Assembly (NCBI GenBank): GCA_964403525.1
Contig: CAYOGE010000013.1
Span: forward strand, 1-64,000
Direction: 5' to 3'
Origin: JAJTGZ01 sp964403525
Lineage (GTDB): Bacteria; Planctomycetota; Phycisphaerae; Phycisphaerales; UBA1924
DNA: 64,000 nucleotides
The notes under the pieces were generated by a model. The model was not told the DNA's origin and did not search any database. It saw only the letters and a program-made list of their open reading frames with translations. Positions 55,668 through 64,000 of the stretch are shown here, one piece after another (positions within the stretch are counted from its first letter, which is position 1; the number at the start of each line of letters is the position of its first letter). The position numbers and the translations under genes are program-made.

Positions 55668-56183
55668 ATGCCCCGCAACGCAACCGCCAGCGCGCTCGCC
55701 AACCGCCGCGCAGCCGCGGCCAAATACAAGCCCGCGGAGGTCCGGCTCCTGCTCGTCGCCGAGGCCCCGCCGTGCGACACGGACCGGTACTTCTACTTTG
55801 AGGATGTGGACAGGCACGACTGGCTATTCCGGTACGTCTACGAAGGATTGACGGGCCGGAAGCCCACGCGCGAGGGCAAGGCCGGGCACCTCGCCGAGCT
55901 CCGCGACGCCGGGCTCTTCATGATCGACCTGCACGAAGAGAACGCAAAGCAGCCGAGCGCGGCCATCCTCACCCCGTGCATCCCCGGCCTCATCGACCGC
56001 TGCCGCAAACTGAAGCCGAAGCACATCGCCCTCATCAAGTCGATCGTCCACGACGTCGCCTTCGAGCCGCTCAAGCAGGCGGGCCTGCCGGTCATCGACG
56101 AGCGCCTCCCCTTCCCCGCCAGCGGCCAGCAGAAAAAGTTCCTTGAGGGCTTCGCCCGAGTCCTCAAAGCCTCCGGCTTCTAA
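55668..56183 (+). CDS. Hypothetical protein, possibly uracil-DNA-glycosylase-like fold
   Basis: A 171-residue soluble protein. VRLLLVAEAPPCDTDRYFYFED near residue 25 resembles the first motif of the uracil-DNA glycosylase superfamily (VGEAPG), and LKPKHIALIKSIVHDVAF is a plausible later strand-helix, but the other family motifs are not convincing. I do not assign a function. It is divergent from the 55574 gene and followed by copy 2 of the dispersed repeat and uvrB. Confidence 0.6.
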   Translation: MPRNATASALANRRAAAAKYKPAEVRLLLVAEAPPCDTDRYFYFEDVDRHDWLFRYVYEGLTGRKPTREGKAGHLAELRDAGLFMIDLHEENAKQPSAAILTPCIPGLIDRCRKLKPKHIALIKSIVHDVAFEPLKQAGLPVIDERLPFPASGQQKKFLEGFARVLKASGF

Positions 56184-56227
56184 ATCCATCCGCCATCTTC
56201 CTTCTCCCACTTCTTCCACTCTGCCCC

Positions 56228-56333
56228 CTCTTCTCTGTGTCCTCTGTATCGTGGGGCGGGTTTTCAACCCGCCCGGCTCCTTGACTTCCGGCTCCTCTCT
56301 GCTTCGCTCCGTTGCGCACGGCTCTGTGGTGAA
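56228..56333 (-). repeat. 106-nt dispersed repeat, copy 2 (inverted)
   Basis: Inverted copy of 52314-52419, with the same internal GGGCGGGTT/AACCCGCCC hairpin and about four mismatches. It ends 20 nt before the TACCAT box of uvrB. No gene lies between 56184 and 56364. Confidence 0.9.
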
Positions 56334-56353
56334 CCTCCCTTTCTCTCCTCCCG

Positions 56354-56359
56354 TACCAT
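56354..56359 (+). promoter_or_regulatory. -10-like TACCAT box, leaderless-type start of uvrB
   Basis: TACCAT ends 5 nt before the GTG, with no Shine-Dalgarno site. Confidence 0.45.
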
Positions 56360-56364
56360 CACCC

Positions 56365-58617
56365 GTGCTCCCCACGACGCGTCCCTTCAAGCTCGCCACA
56401 CCCTACAAGCCGCTGGGCGACCAGCCGCAGGCGATCGAGCAGCTGACCTCGCGCATCAACGCGGGCGAGAAGTGGTCGTGCCTGCTCGGCGCCACCGGCA
56501 CGGGCAAGACGTTCACGATGGCCAACGTCATCCAGCGCACGCAGAAGCCAACGCTCATCCTCAGCCACAACAAGACCCTCGCCGCCCAGCTCTACGAGGA
56601 GATGAAGGAGCTCTTCCCCGACAACGCGGTGAGCTACTTCGTCAGCTACTACGACTACTACCAGCCGGAGGCGTACATCCCCGCGCGCGACATCTACATC
56701 GAGAAGGACTCGTCGCGCAACGACGACCTGGACAAGCTGCGCCTCGCCGCCACCAGCAACATCCTCTCGCGGCGCGACACCGTCGTCGTCGCCAGCGTCT
56801 CGTGCATCTTCGGGCTCGGCTCGCCCGAGGCCTACGGCGCCAAGGTGATGACGCTCTACAGGGGCATGTCCATCGACCGCCGCCGGCTCTTCCTGGCGCT
56901 GGATGCCATGCTCTACGCCCGCGCGGATATCGAGTTCCAGCGCGGCATGTTCCGCGCCCGCGGCGACACCGTCGATATCTTCCCCGCCTACGAGCAGTAC
57001 GCCGTCCGCGTCGAGCTCGGCGGCGGCTTCAACGACACGGTGGAGCGCATCAGCCTCATCAACCCCACCAGCGGCGAGGTCATCGCCGACGAGAGCGACC
57101 GTGTCTTCATCTTCCCCGCCAAGCACTACGTCATGCCCGAGGAGCGCATGGCCGACGCCCTCCGCGGCATCCGCGAAGAGATGGAGAAGCAGGTCCCCGC
57201 GCTCCGCGCTGAGGGCAAGCTGCTGGAGGCCCAGCGCCTCCTCGCACGCACCAAGTACGACCTGGAGATGCTGGAAGAGACGGGCGTCTGCCAGGGTGTC
57301 GAGAACTACTCGCGGCACCTGGACGGCCGCCCCCCCGGCAGCAAGCCGTGGACGCTGATGGACTACTTCGATTACTCGCCCCAGCCAGCCAGCGCCGACG
57401 AGCGGACCGGCGGCCACGAAGACCGCCACCTCTACCGGCTCCAGCGCCGCCAGGAGCACGACTGGCTGCTGATCATCGACGAGAGCCACGTCACCATCCC
57501 GCAGGTGCGCGCGATGTACAACGGCGACCAGGCCCGCAAGAAGGTCCTCGTCGAGCACGGGTTCCGCCTCCCCAGCGCGATGGACAACCGCCCGCTGAAG
57601 TTCGAGGAGTTCGAGTCCGTCACGCCGCAGGTGGTGTTCGTCAGCGCCACGCCCGCGCCCTACGAGCTTGAGAAGGTCGGCGGCGTCGTCGCCGAGCAGG
57701 TCATCCGCCCAACCGGCCTGCTCGACCCGGTCATCGAGCTCAAGCCCGCCGCAGGCCAGGTGCCCGACCTCATCGCCCAGTGCAAGGACGCCGTTGCCCG
57801 CGGCGGGCGCGTGCTCATCACCGCCCTGACCAAGCGCCTGTGCGAGGACCTCACGCTCTACCTGCACGAGCAGAAGCTGCGCGTCCGCTACCTCCACAGC
57901 GAGATCGAGACGCTCGAGCGGCTGGAGATCCTCACCGGCCTGCGCAAGGGTGAGTTCGACGTGCTCGTTGGCGTCAACCTCCTACGCGAGGGGCTCGACC
58001 TGCCCGAGGTCAATCTCGTCTGCATCGTCGACGCCGACAAGGAGGGCTTCCTCCGCTCGCCGACGAGCCTCATCCAGACCATCGGCCGCGCTGCCCGCAA
58101 CAGCGACAGCAAGGTGGTCATGTACGCCGACCGCGTCACCCCGTCGATGAAGTCCGCCATCGACGAGACCGACCGCCGCCGCGAGAAGCAGCGGGCCTAC
58201 AACGCCGAGCACGGCATCACGCCCACCACCATCATCAAGGCGATCCGCGACGGCATGGAGCAGGAGCTGCGCGCCGGCCGCGCGGTGCGCGACGCCGTCC
58301 GCCAGAGCGAGCCGGAGTACGAGGTCGCCGAGCTCACCCGCATGCTCGAAGAAGAGATGCTCGAGGCCGCCGCCGCGATGGAGTTTGAGAAGGCCGCCAA
58401 GCTGCGCGACCAGGCCGCCCTGCTGCGCAGCGGCAAGATCAAGCCCAGTGGTGTGACGGCGGGCAAGGGCGGCGCAACCAAGGTCCGCCGCGGCGATGTT
58501 GACGGCGGCGCAGCGGGCGTCGGCCCGAGCCTCGACCGCAAGGCCGGCATGCCCGGCGTACGCGCCAACAAGAAGTCAAAGAAAAAGGGCAGGAACCTCG
58601 GCGGCAAGCCTTTCTGA
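56365..58617 (+). CDS. uvrB: Excinuclease ABC subunit B
   Basis: A 750-residue nucleotide-excision-repair helicase-like protein that clamps damaged DNA with UvrA and recruits UvrC. Walker A GATGTGKTF is at 42-50; the damage-probing beta-hairpin YYDYYQPEAYIP follows near 93; helicase motifs (IIDESHVTIPQ, VGVNLLREGLDLPEV, SLIQTIGRAARN) and the C-terminal UVR motif (EEMLEAAAAMEFEKAAKLRDQ) are complete. A basic tail of ~60 residues (ending in KSKKKGRNLGGKPF) is an addition. The GTG start gives normal UvrB length. Confidence 0.96.
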   Translation: MLPTTRPFKLATPYKPLGDQPQAIEQLTSRINAGEKWSCLLGATGTGKTFTMANVIQRTQKPTLILSHNKTLAAQLYEEMKELFPDNAVSYFVSYYDYYQPEAYIPARDIYIEKDSSRNDDLDKLRLAATSNILSRRDTVVVASVSCIFGLGSPEAYGAKVMTLYRGMSIDRRRLFLALDAMLYARADIEFQRGMFRARGDTVDIFPAYEQYAVRVELGGGFNDTVERISLINPTSGEVIADESDRVFIFPAKHYVMPEERMADALRGIREEMEKQVPALRAEGKLLEAQRLLARTKYDLEMLEETGVCQGVENYSRHLDGRPPGSKPWTLMDYFDYSPQPASADERTGGHEDRHLYRLQRRQEHDWLLIIDESHVTIPQVRAMYNGDQARKKVLVEHGFRLPSAMDNRPLKFEEFESVTPQVVFVSATPAPYELEKVGGVVAEQVIRPTGLLDPVIELKPAAGQVPDLIAQCKDAVARGGRVLITALTKRLCEDLTLYLHEQKLRVRYLHSEIETLERLEILTGLRKGEFDVLVGVNLLREGLDLPEVNLVCIVDADKEGFLRSPTSLIQTIGRAARNSDSKVVMYADRVTPSMKSAIDETDRRREKQRAYNAEHGITPTTIIKAIRDGMEQELRAGRAVRDAVRQSEPEYEVAELTRMLEEEMLEAAAAMEFEKAAKLRDQAALLRSGKIKPSGVTAGKGGATKVRRGDVDGGAAGVGPSLDRKAGMPGVRANKKSKKKGRNLGGKPF

Positions 58618-58655
58618 AGCCCCGCGGCCATCAGAATGTTGCCGACCCCGCCCGC

Positions 58656-60704
58656 TCACACGCACCCGGCGAAGAAGCCGTCGATGAAGACGATGAAGTC
58701 GTTGTTGTTGAGCAGGTTGTCGCCCCCCGCGATGCCACCCTGGCGGCCGACATCGGCGATCACCTGATTGCCGTCAAAGAACGCGTTGATAAACGCGACG
58801 AAGTCGTTGTTGTCAAGCCGGCCGTCGGGCGCGAGGATGCCACCCTGCGAGCCCACATCGGCCACGCACACCGCCGGCACCTTCAGCCCGTTGACCGCAA
58901 GCGTGTCACCCTGGTACCCCGTCGCACCCGCGGGCGGGCGACCGAGCTTCAGCCACGCTGCGCCGGTCGCCGGCGGGACGTTGGATGTGAACGACTGCGT
59001 GTACATCGACCCCCAGTAGACGTAGTTGGGCTGCACGCTCACCGAGCCGATGCCGCCGATCGTCATCGCCTGCGGGAACGAAGGGTTGAACCCGAACGTC
59101 CGCACGCCCCCAGCCTTGTTGCTGATCCACGGCGAGTTGTCGATCCGCTCGTCGGAGTTGTAGAGCGGCGCCTTGAAGAGGAGGCTCGATTCGTTCGCTC
59201 CCGCGGGGAGCCGGATGTTGAGCCCCGCCGCCGCGCGGTGGCTGTTGACGTTGTAGATGCCGTAGAGGTACGTCCACGTGCCGTTGCCGTTGTCGCTCAC
59301 GCGGCTGTAGACCTGGAACTGCCCGTAGCAGTCCTTCATGATCGCCGACGGGTTGCCGTTGACATCCAGCGCCGGCTGCGTCAGCTCGTGGAAGTCGACG
59401 ATCGAGACCTGCACGCCGTTCACCCCGCCGGCCCCCCCCGGCGTCGCCGCGTTGACGCGGTTGGCCCACGCCTGCAGCGCGGTCGTCGACTGCTCGGTGG
59501 TGCTGCCGTTGAAGATCAGCGTTGACGCGTACGTATTCGCCGTGGGGATGTTGACGATCCGCCGCGCCGAGACGTTGTTGCGCCCGTTGTTCCACGACGC
59601 ATCGTCCGAGCAGACGTAGTGCACATCCACCCAGTACTCCGCCCCAGGCACCGCCCACTCGGCCGCGGGCACCTGCAGGCGGCGGCTGGCCACATCGCTC
59701 GGCTGCGGCCCCACGATCGTCGGCCAGTCCCACGTGTACGAGCCGGTGATGGGGTTCACGTCCCACCGCGGCCCAACGTTGCTGCGCCCGCCGTTCTGCG
59801 TTGAGGTGTAGGCGTCGGCGCAGTTGGTCCCCAGCGTGCTGCCGTTGCCAAAGGGCGTGACGCACGGGCCGTAGCGCGTCGCGTTCTCCGAGCCGAAGCC
59901 GTGCTTGAGCCACGAGAGCCCGATGTTGTCAAAGCGCCCGTTCAAGTCGCGGTAGATGTTCTGTGCGATCACCGGGTGCCGCGCAGTGTTGGGGTACCAC
60001 GCCAGCGTCTGGTTGCCGCGGTTCCACGCATCACCGCCGACGCCAAACGCCCGCACCAGTTGCCCGTTGACGGTGTCGGTGCCGAAGTTGGTCACGCCCC
60101 AGCAGTCGCCCACCACGATGTCCGCGCCTTCGGTGGTCGGCGGCGGCAGCGGATCGGCGGGCGGCTGGCCCGCCCCCGTCGTGAGCGTGAACCCGCCGCC
60201 GTAGTACAGCTGCGGGTCACACGCCAGGCGGATGAGGAACGACTCCCCCGCCGCGGCCGTCCACTGCACCAGCCCCGCGCCGCCGCACGCGCCGCCCGCG
60301 GGCACCGTCACGCACGCCAGCTGCGCCCCGATGGTGGGGGGGCTGGCCGTGTCTGAGCGAAAGACCTGCATCGTGTACGGCCAGTCGAGGTAGCAGAGCC
60401 GGGCCCAGACGTTCCCGCTCGCCTGCGCGGTGGCGATGAACCACACATCCTCCAGGTTCTCCCCGCCGCACGTTGACGAGATCGCCCCGCCGTTGGTGGC
60501 AAAGTGCATCATCCACATGTGGCTTGTGCCGTCAAAGCTGAGCCGCTGCGCGTTGGAGCGCGCGTTGTTGGCGGGCGCCTGCGCCAGCGCGGTGGAGGCC
60601 GCGGGCCACAGCAGGGCGGCCAAGGCGACTATCCCCAGGCAACGGACGAGCGTTGCGAGCGTTGAGGATCGGCCGCGCTCGAGGCTGGATAGGTGGATAG
60701 GCAT
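58656..60704 (-). CDS. Large secreted protein with C-terminal double dockerin-like module
   Basis: A 682-residue exported protein. A basic start and hydrophobic segment (LGIVALAALLWPAASTALAQA) form the signal peptide. The ~500-residue middle is rich in Gly, Asn, Trp and Tyr, beta-rich and unrecognised (for example GDCWGVTNFGTDTVNGQ and DVHYVCSDDASWNNGRNN). The last ~70 residues hold two GxDGxLDNNDF-type dockerin-like repeats with a Cys before the first and a penultimate Cys, as in the two similar genes at 3.7-6.5 kb. The ATG at 60704 is chosen because TACACT ends 6 nt upstream; a TTG at 60719 overlaps that box. Confidence 0.82.
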   Translation of the reverse strand: MPIHLSSLERGRSSTLATLVRCLGIVALAALLWPAASTALAQAPANNARSNAQRLSFDGTSHMWMMHFATNGGAISSTCGGENLEDVWFIATAQASGNVWARLCYLDWPYTMQVFRSDTASPPTIGAQLACVTVPAGGACGGAGLVQWTAAAGESFLIRLACDPQLYYGGGFTLTTGAGQPPADPLPPPTTEGADIVVGDCWGVTNFGTDTVNGQLVRAFGVGGDAWNRGNQTLAWYPNTARHPVIAQNIYRDLNGRFDNIGLSWLKHGFGSENATRYGPCVTPFGNGSTLGTNCADAYTSTQNGGRSNVGPRWDVNPITGSYTWDWPTIVGPQPSDVASRRLQVPAAEWAVPGAEYWVDVHYVCSDDASWNNGRNNVSARRIVNIPTANTYASTLIFNGSTTEQSTTALQAWANRVNAATPGGAGGVNGVQVSIVDFHELTQPALDVNGNPSAIMKDCYGQFQVYSRVSDNGNGTWTYLYGIYNVNSHRAAAGLNIRLPAGANESSLLFKAPLYNSDERIDNSPWISNKAGGVRTFGFNPSFPQAMTIGGIGSVSVQPNYVYWGSMYTQSFTSNVPPATGAAWLKLGRPPAGATGYQGDTLAVNGLKVPAVCVADVGSQGGILAPDGRLDNNDFVAFINAFFDGNQVIADVGRQGGIAGGDNLLNNNDFIVFIDGFFAGCV

Positions 60705-60710
60705 CCTTTG

Positions 60711-60716
60711 AGTGTA
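60711..60716 (-). promoter_or_regulatory. -10-like TACACT box, leaderless-type start of the large dockerin-type gene
   Basis: TACACT ends 6 nt before the ATG. AAAGG touches the ATG directly, too close to act as a Shine-Dalgarno site. Confidence 0.4.
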
Positions 60717-60848
60717 CAAGAAGATTCACCCCCCGCACAGGGGCCGCCGCATGAGAAAAAGGCCATAAGCCGAGGCAAATAGCCACCCGATCCTCACGGC
60801 GCACTGCAGTACTGAGCACCCCCCCCGCGACCAGCGACGACTTACCAA

Positions 60849-60921
60849 TGGAGCGGAAGGGACTCGAACCCTCAACTTCCAGCTTGCAAAGCTGGCACTC
60901 TACCAATTGAGTTACCGCCCC
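60849..60921 (-). tRNA. tRNA-Ala (TGC)
   Basis: Acceptor GGGGCGG/CCGCTCC, D-arm ACTCAATTGGTAGAGT, anticodon stem CCAGC/GCTGG with loop TTTGCAA (anticodon TGC), and T-arm AGGGTTCGAGTCCCT. The third acceptor pair is G-T, the G3:U70 identity pair of alanine tRNA, and the discriminator is A. The 3' CCA is not encoded. Confidence 0.97.
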
Positions 60922-61019
60922 GTTCGCCGCGTGCACCTGCCCGCGGCGGAGGGGTCGATCGTAGCCGCCCACGCCGGCGATTCTCTCCTGCCTATTCCCG
61001 CCCTCCGCGGGTGCCAGCC

Positions 61020-61619
61020 TCAATACCGCGACACGATCGCCGTAAGGCTTGGCCGGTCGCGGTCCTCGCGCGGCTCCGCCTGCGTGCCGATGTGGATAAA
61101 CCCCGCCACCTTCTCGTGCGACGCCAGCCCAAGCTCCGCCAGCACCGCCGCGTCGTAGGCGTACCACTCGGTGAGCCACACCGCGCTGAGCCCGTGCCCC
61201 TTCGCCGCCAGCAGCAGGTTCATGCAGACGGCCCCGCACGAGAGCACCTGCTCCCACTCGGCAATCTTTGGGTGCGGCTTCGGCCCGCTCACCACCGCTA
61301 CCACCACCGGCGCTGATTGCAACTGCGATGTCCATTTGGCCAGGCCGGCGTCGAACGCGCTCTGTTCCATGCCCTTGTTCCGCTCGCCCCACACCGCGCC
61401 GACGAACGCCCCCAGCTGCCGCCGCGCGTCACCTTCGATCACGATGAACCGCCACGGCGCCAGCTTGCCGTGGTCGGGCACGCGCGCCGCGATGGTGAGC
61501 ATCGTGGTGAGTTGCTGCGCCGTCGGCCCCGGCTCGCGCAGCGAGGTGAGAGCGGGCGAACGGCGCGTCAGCAGCGTCTGCAGCAGGTCCATGCGCCCAC
61601 CGTAGCCGTCCCCGCTCAC
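61020..61619 (-). CDS. Nitroreductase-family FMN oxidoreductase (YdjA-like)
   Basis: A 199-residue FMN-dependent, NAD(P)H-using oxidoreductase. TRRSPALTSLREPGPTAQQL at the start and ARVPDHGKLAPWRFIVIEG near 48 are the FMN- and substrate-binding motifs of the minimal nitroreductases such as YdjA; AVCMNLLLAAKGHGLSAVWLT near 131 is also typical. The GTG overlaps the multicopper oxidase stop (GTGA) and is used here; the ATG at 61592 (MDLLQTLL) is an alternative that fits family starts. Substrate unknown. Confidence 0.85.
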   Translation of the reverse strand: MSGDGYGGRMDLLQTLLTRRSPALTSLREPGPTAQQLTTMLTIAARVPDHGKLAPWRFIVIEGDARRQLGAFVGAVWGERNKGMEQSAFDAGLAKWTSQLQSAPVVVAVVSGPKPHPKIAEWEQVLSCGAVCMNLLLAAKGHGLSAVWLTEWYAYDAAVLAELGLASHEKVAGFIHIGTQAEPREDRDRPSLTAIVSRY

Positions 61620-63118
61620 GGGTCGAGCCGGAAGTTCCGCATCATGTCCATGTCCTCGTGCTCGAGGTTATGGCAGTGATAGATGAACTTTCCCGGATAG
61701 TCGCCGTGACGCACCAGGATGCGCACGGTCTCGTACGGCATGATCAAAAACGTGTCTTTCCACCCGTTCATAACGATCCCATCCTTTACCGTGTTCCACG
61801 AGGTCAGCCCGGCGGGCGCGATCGTCCGGTCGAGCATCTGGAACTGCCGGCCGTGGAAGTGGATCGGGTGGGGGATGATCGTCGTGCCGGTGAGGTTGGT
61901 CACCTTGATCACCTCAACGGTGCCGCACCGGGCCACCTCGTTGGCCGCCACCAGCGCAGGATCAAACGGCCCGCCGTTGAGCGTGAAGTGCGCGTGCCCA
62001 CCGCTGTTGACAAAGTTGATCGGGTAGACCTTGGGGCTGTCCTTGTTCACCGCGCTCCCAAGCCGCAGCCGCTCGACGCTCGCGAGCGAAGCCGGCAGCG
62101 TCCGCGTCTCCGCCTCGGCGCGATCGATCGAGAAGCGCATGATCGTCTGCGCAGACCCCTGCGCGCCGCTGCTGGTAAACGCCAGGCTCGACAGCGTGAC
62201 CTGCGACCCGACCGCCTTGTTGCGGAAGTCCGCCCACAGCTCGATGCGCTTCCCCGGCGCGAGCATGATGTACGGATAGGTTCGTGGCTTGTCGAGCAGC
62301 CCGCCGTCGGTGCCGATGGCCACCATCGGCGTGCCGTCGCTGAACGCCAGCTTGTAGATCCGCGAGACCGCGCCGTTGAGCAGACGCAGGCGATACACCC
62401 GCGTCGCCGCCGAGTGCACGTAGTTCGCCCGGCCGTTGACCAGTTGCGTGTTCCCCAGGAACCCGGCCACCATGCCGGGGTTGTACACCCGCTGGTTCGA
62501 CGTGTCGAGCGTGGCATCCTGGATGCACAGCGGCAGGTCGTACGCGCCGGTGGGCAGCCGCAGCTTCAACTCCTCCTTGTCGTGAACGATGAAGAACCCC
62601 GCCAGCCCGGCGTAAACCTGCGGCGCAGTCAGCATGTTGGTGTGCGGGTGATACCAGTAGGTGCCGGCGCGGTTCCTGATCGGGAACCGGTACTGAAAGC
62701 TGCCGCCGCTGGGGATCGTCTCCGTCGGGTAGCCGTCCATGTCGGCCGGTACATCCAGCCCGTGCCAGTGCGTGATGCTCTCCTGCCCGATCTGGTTGAT
62801 CAGACGGATCGACACATCCTGGCCCGCCCAGGTGTGGATCGTCGGCCCGAGATACGAGTTCGCAACCGGCACCAGCGCGTCGGCCGGGCCGGAGACGACC
62901 GTCCCTGAGTACGAGAGCCCGTTGGTCGCCGGGCCAGTCGGCATGATCTGCTGAGCGCGAGCCGACTGCGTGAGGTCGATCTTCAGCGGCTCCGGCTTGA
63001 TGAACGGCTGGCCAAACGCGACCGCGGCGAGCGCCGAGACCGCCACCGCAGCCGCAGCCCACTCGCCAGGTCTGCCCCTGCCGCCCCAACCTGCCCCCGT
63101 TCCCGTACGTGCCTGCAT
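61616..63118 (-). CDS. Exported multicopper oxidase
   Basis: A 500-residue periplasmic copper oxidase. An N-terminal hydrophobic region ending AVAFG is the export signal, though preceded by a Gly/Arg-rich stretch. The copper-binding motifs are complete: THWHGLDVP and YWYHPHTN in the first domain, HPIHFHGRQF and HCHNLEHEDMDMM in the last, the latter carrying the type 1 copper Cys and axial Met. It may oxidise Cu(I), Fe(II) or phenols. The start ATG has TGGAGGTCAGC upstream. Coupled by GTGA to the nitroreductase gene. Confidence 0.92.
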   Translation of the reverse strand: MQARTGTGAGWGGRGRPGEWAAAAVAVSALAAVAFGQPFIKPEPLKIDLTQSARAQQIMPTGPATNGLSYSGTVVSGPADALVPVANSYLGPTIHTWAGQDVSIRLINQIGQESITHWHGLDVPADMDGYPTETIPSGGSFQYRFPIRNRAGTYWYHPHTNMLTAPQVYAGLAGFFIVHDKEELKLRLPTGAYDLPLCIQDATLDTSNQRVYNPGMVAGFLGNTQLVNGRANYVHSAATRVYRLRLLNGAVSRIYKLAFSDGTPMVAIGTDGGLLDKPRTYPYIMLAPGKRIELWADFRNKAVGSQVTLSSLAFTSSGAQGSAQTIMRFSIDRAEAETRTLPASLASVERLRLGSAVNKDSPKVYPINFVNSGGHAHFTLNGGPFDPALVAANEVARCGTVEVIKVTNLTGTTIIPHPIHFHGRQFQMLDRTIAPAGLTSWNTVKDGIVMNGWKDTFLIMPYETVRILVRHGDYPGKFIYHCHNLEHEDMDMMRNFRLDP

Positions 63119-63280
63119 GCTGACCTCCAGTCCAAGTCGTTGATCGCGAGCAACAAAAACCGATCACTCACCCTAAGTATGCGCGGCAGCCACCGCGGTT
63201 CAAGGGAATCCGCCAATCGGCCCGAATTGCTGGGAGAAAGCCGCCCCCCGATCCGTTGCCCCGTGCTCTTGGTTCTCGGT

Positions 63281-63286
63281 TATTCT
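63281..63286 (+). promoter_or_regulatory. -10-like TATTCT box, leaderless-type start of dprA
   Basis: TATTCT ends 7 nt before the GTG, with no Shine-Dalgarno site. Confidence 0.45.
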
Positions 63287-63293
63287 CCCCTCC

Positions 63294-64000
63294 GTGCCGC
63301 CCGCCACCCCTTCAGCCAGCATCTCTCCTTCCACCCTCGACCTGCTCGCCCTCACGCTCGTGCCGGGGCTTGGACCTGTGCTCATCGGGCGCGCGGCAGC
63401 CCACCTCGGCTCCGCCTCCGCCGTGCTCGCCGCATCCCCGGCGCAGCTGCAGACTGTTCCGGGGATCGGGCCGGAAAAAGCCAAGGCCTTCTTCGAGTCG
63501 CGCAGCGCTGCCCGTGACGCCGCGCGCCGCGCTGTCGACCGCGCCGCGCAGGTCGGCGCCCACGTCATCGGCCTGCACGATGACCACTACCCGCCCCTGC
63601 TCCGCACGATCAACGATCCGCCCCCCATCCTGTTTGTCCGCGGCTCGTTCGACCACGCCGCCGCCGACCGCTACCCCCTCGCCCTCGTCGGCAGCCGCGA
63701 TTGCACGCAGTACGGCCGCGAGCAGACCGCACGCTTCTCCGGTGCGCTCGCGTCCGCGGGCATCACCATCGTCTCCGGCGGCGCCCGCGGCATCGACACC
63801 GCCGCCCACACCGCCGCCATCCGCTCCGGCGGACGCACGTTCGTCGTGCTCGGTTGCGGCATCGCAAAGGCCTACCCCCCCGAGAACCAGCCTCTCTTTG
63901 AGCAGATCGTCGCCGAGGGGCGCGGCGTGATCATCAGCGAATTGCCGATCGACACCCCGCCCACCGCCGAGAACTTCCCCTCGCGCAACCGCATCATCAG
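63294..64000 (+). CDS. dprA: DNA-processing protein DprA (5' part)
   Basis: Runs off the window end after 235 codons. From the GTG the frame reads LDLLALTLVPGLGPVLIGRAA with a helix-hairpin-helix (LQTVPGIGPEKAKAF), then the Rossmann-like DprA core: YPPLLRTINDPPPILFVRG, ALVGSRDCTQYGREQT, ITIVSGGARGIDTAAHTAA, VLGCGIAKAYPPEN and FPSRNRII. DprA binds single-stranded DNA and loads RecA in transformation and recombination. Frame, motifs and the TATTCT box 7 nt upstream support this start; it is divergent from the multicopper oxidase gene. Confidence 0.93.
   Translation, partial: MPPATPSASISPSTLDLLALTLVPGLGPVLIGRAAAHLGSASAVLAASPAQLQTVPGIGPEKAKAFFESRSAARDAARRAVDRAAQVGAHVIGLHDDHYPPLLRTINDPPPILFVRGSFDHAAADRYPLALVGSRDCTQYGREQTARFSGALASAGITIVSGGARGIDTAAHTAAIRSGGRTFVVLGCGIAKAYPPENQPLFEQIVAEGRGVIISELPIDTPPTAENFPSRNRII

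Overview
The window is high-GC chromosomal DNA from a planctomycete, most likely of class Phycisphaerae. Three secreted proteins end in the double GxDGxxDNNDFVVFI-type dockerin-like module typical of Phycisphaerales. Other pointers are small membrane proteins with a C-terminal CPECG zinc ribbon, an ECF sigma factor next to a Ser/Thr kinase, a ThiD2-ThiE fusion and an AroDE fusion. Gene content is mostly housekeeping. I saw no transposase, integrase, phage gene, CRISPR array or rRNA.

Layout. 0-10 kb: FHA protein, HemW-like radical SAM protein, RluA-type pseudouridine synthase, and pgl and zwf (oxidative pentose phosphate pathway) separated by two dockerin-type genes, one with an in-frame stop; then an MGDG-synthase-like glycosyltransferase. 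10-22 kb: thiD2-thiE, M16 protease, HDOD protein, recO, a dehydratase/long-ACP/dehydratase cluster, aroDE, a BaiN/HI0933-type flavoprotein with a DUF418 protein, two small membrane proteins, prfA. 22-32 kb: a four-gene ABC exporter operon, elbB, a cytochrome b562-like protein, a bacterial PH-domain protein, DUF4259 and DUF4375-like genes, pckA. 32-46 kb: tRNA-His, a ligand-binding protein translationally coupled to a hybrid histidine kinase, trmB, prkA, an acetyltransferase, a thioesterase, radA, an ECF sigma factor and a broken Ser/Thr kinase gene. 46-52 kb: a giant AsmA-like envelope protein running into a poly-C tract and an assembly gap, then a LOG-family protein. 52-56 kb: a repeat-rich accessory patch bounded by 106-nt inverted repeats and carrying a recently duplicated array of zinc-ribbon membrane genes. 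56-64 kb: uvrB, a large dockerin-type protein, tRNA-Ala, a nitroreductase, a multicopper oxidase and the 5' part of dprA.

Two patterns stand out. (1) At least 16 genes have no Shine-Dalgarno sequence but carry a TANNNT -10-like hexamer exactly 5-8 nt before the start codon, while the other transcription units mostly have clear GGAG/AAGGAG sites. This suggests that leaderless transcription is a major mode here; all four recombination/repair genes in the window (recO, radA, uvrB, dprA) belong to the leaderless-type class. (2) In the 52.5-54.3 kb array, a short dispersed repeat provides the stop codon of one gene and, 6 nt later, the start codon of the next, so genes and fragments are joined by a stop-start cassette.

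Gene starts were chosen from Shine-Dalgarno sites, TANNNT spacing, 4-nt GTGA/ATGA/TTGA overlaps and family length. No homology search was run; family assignments rest on recognised motifs.
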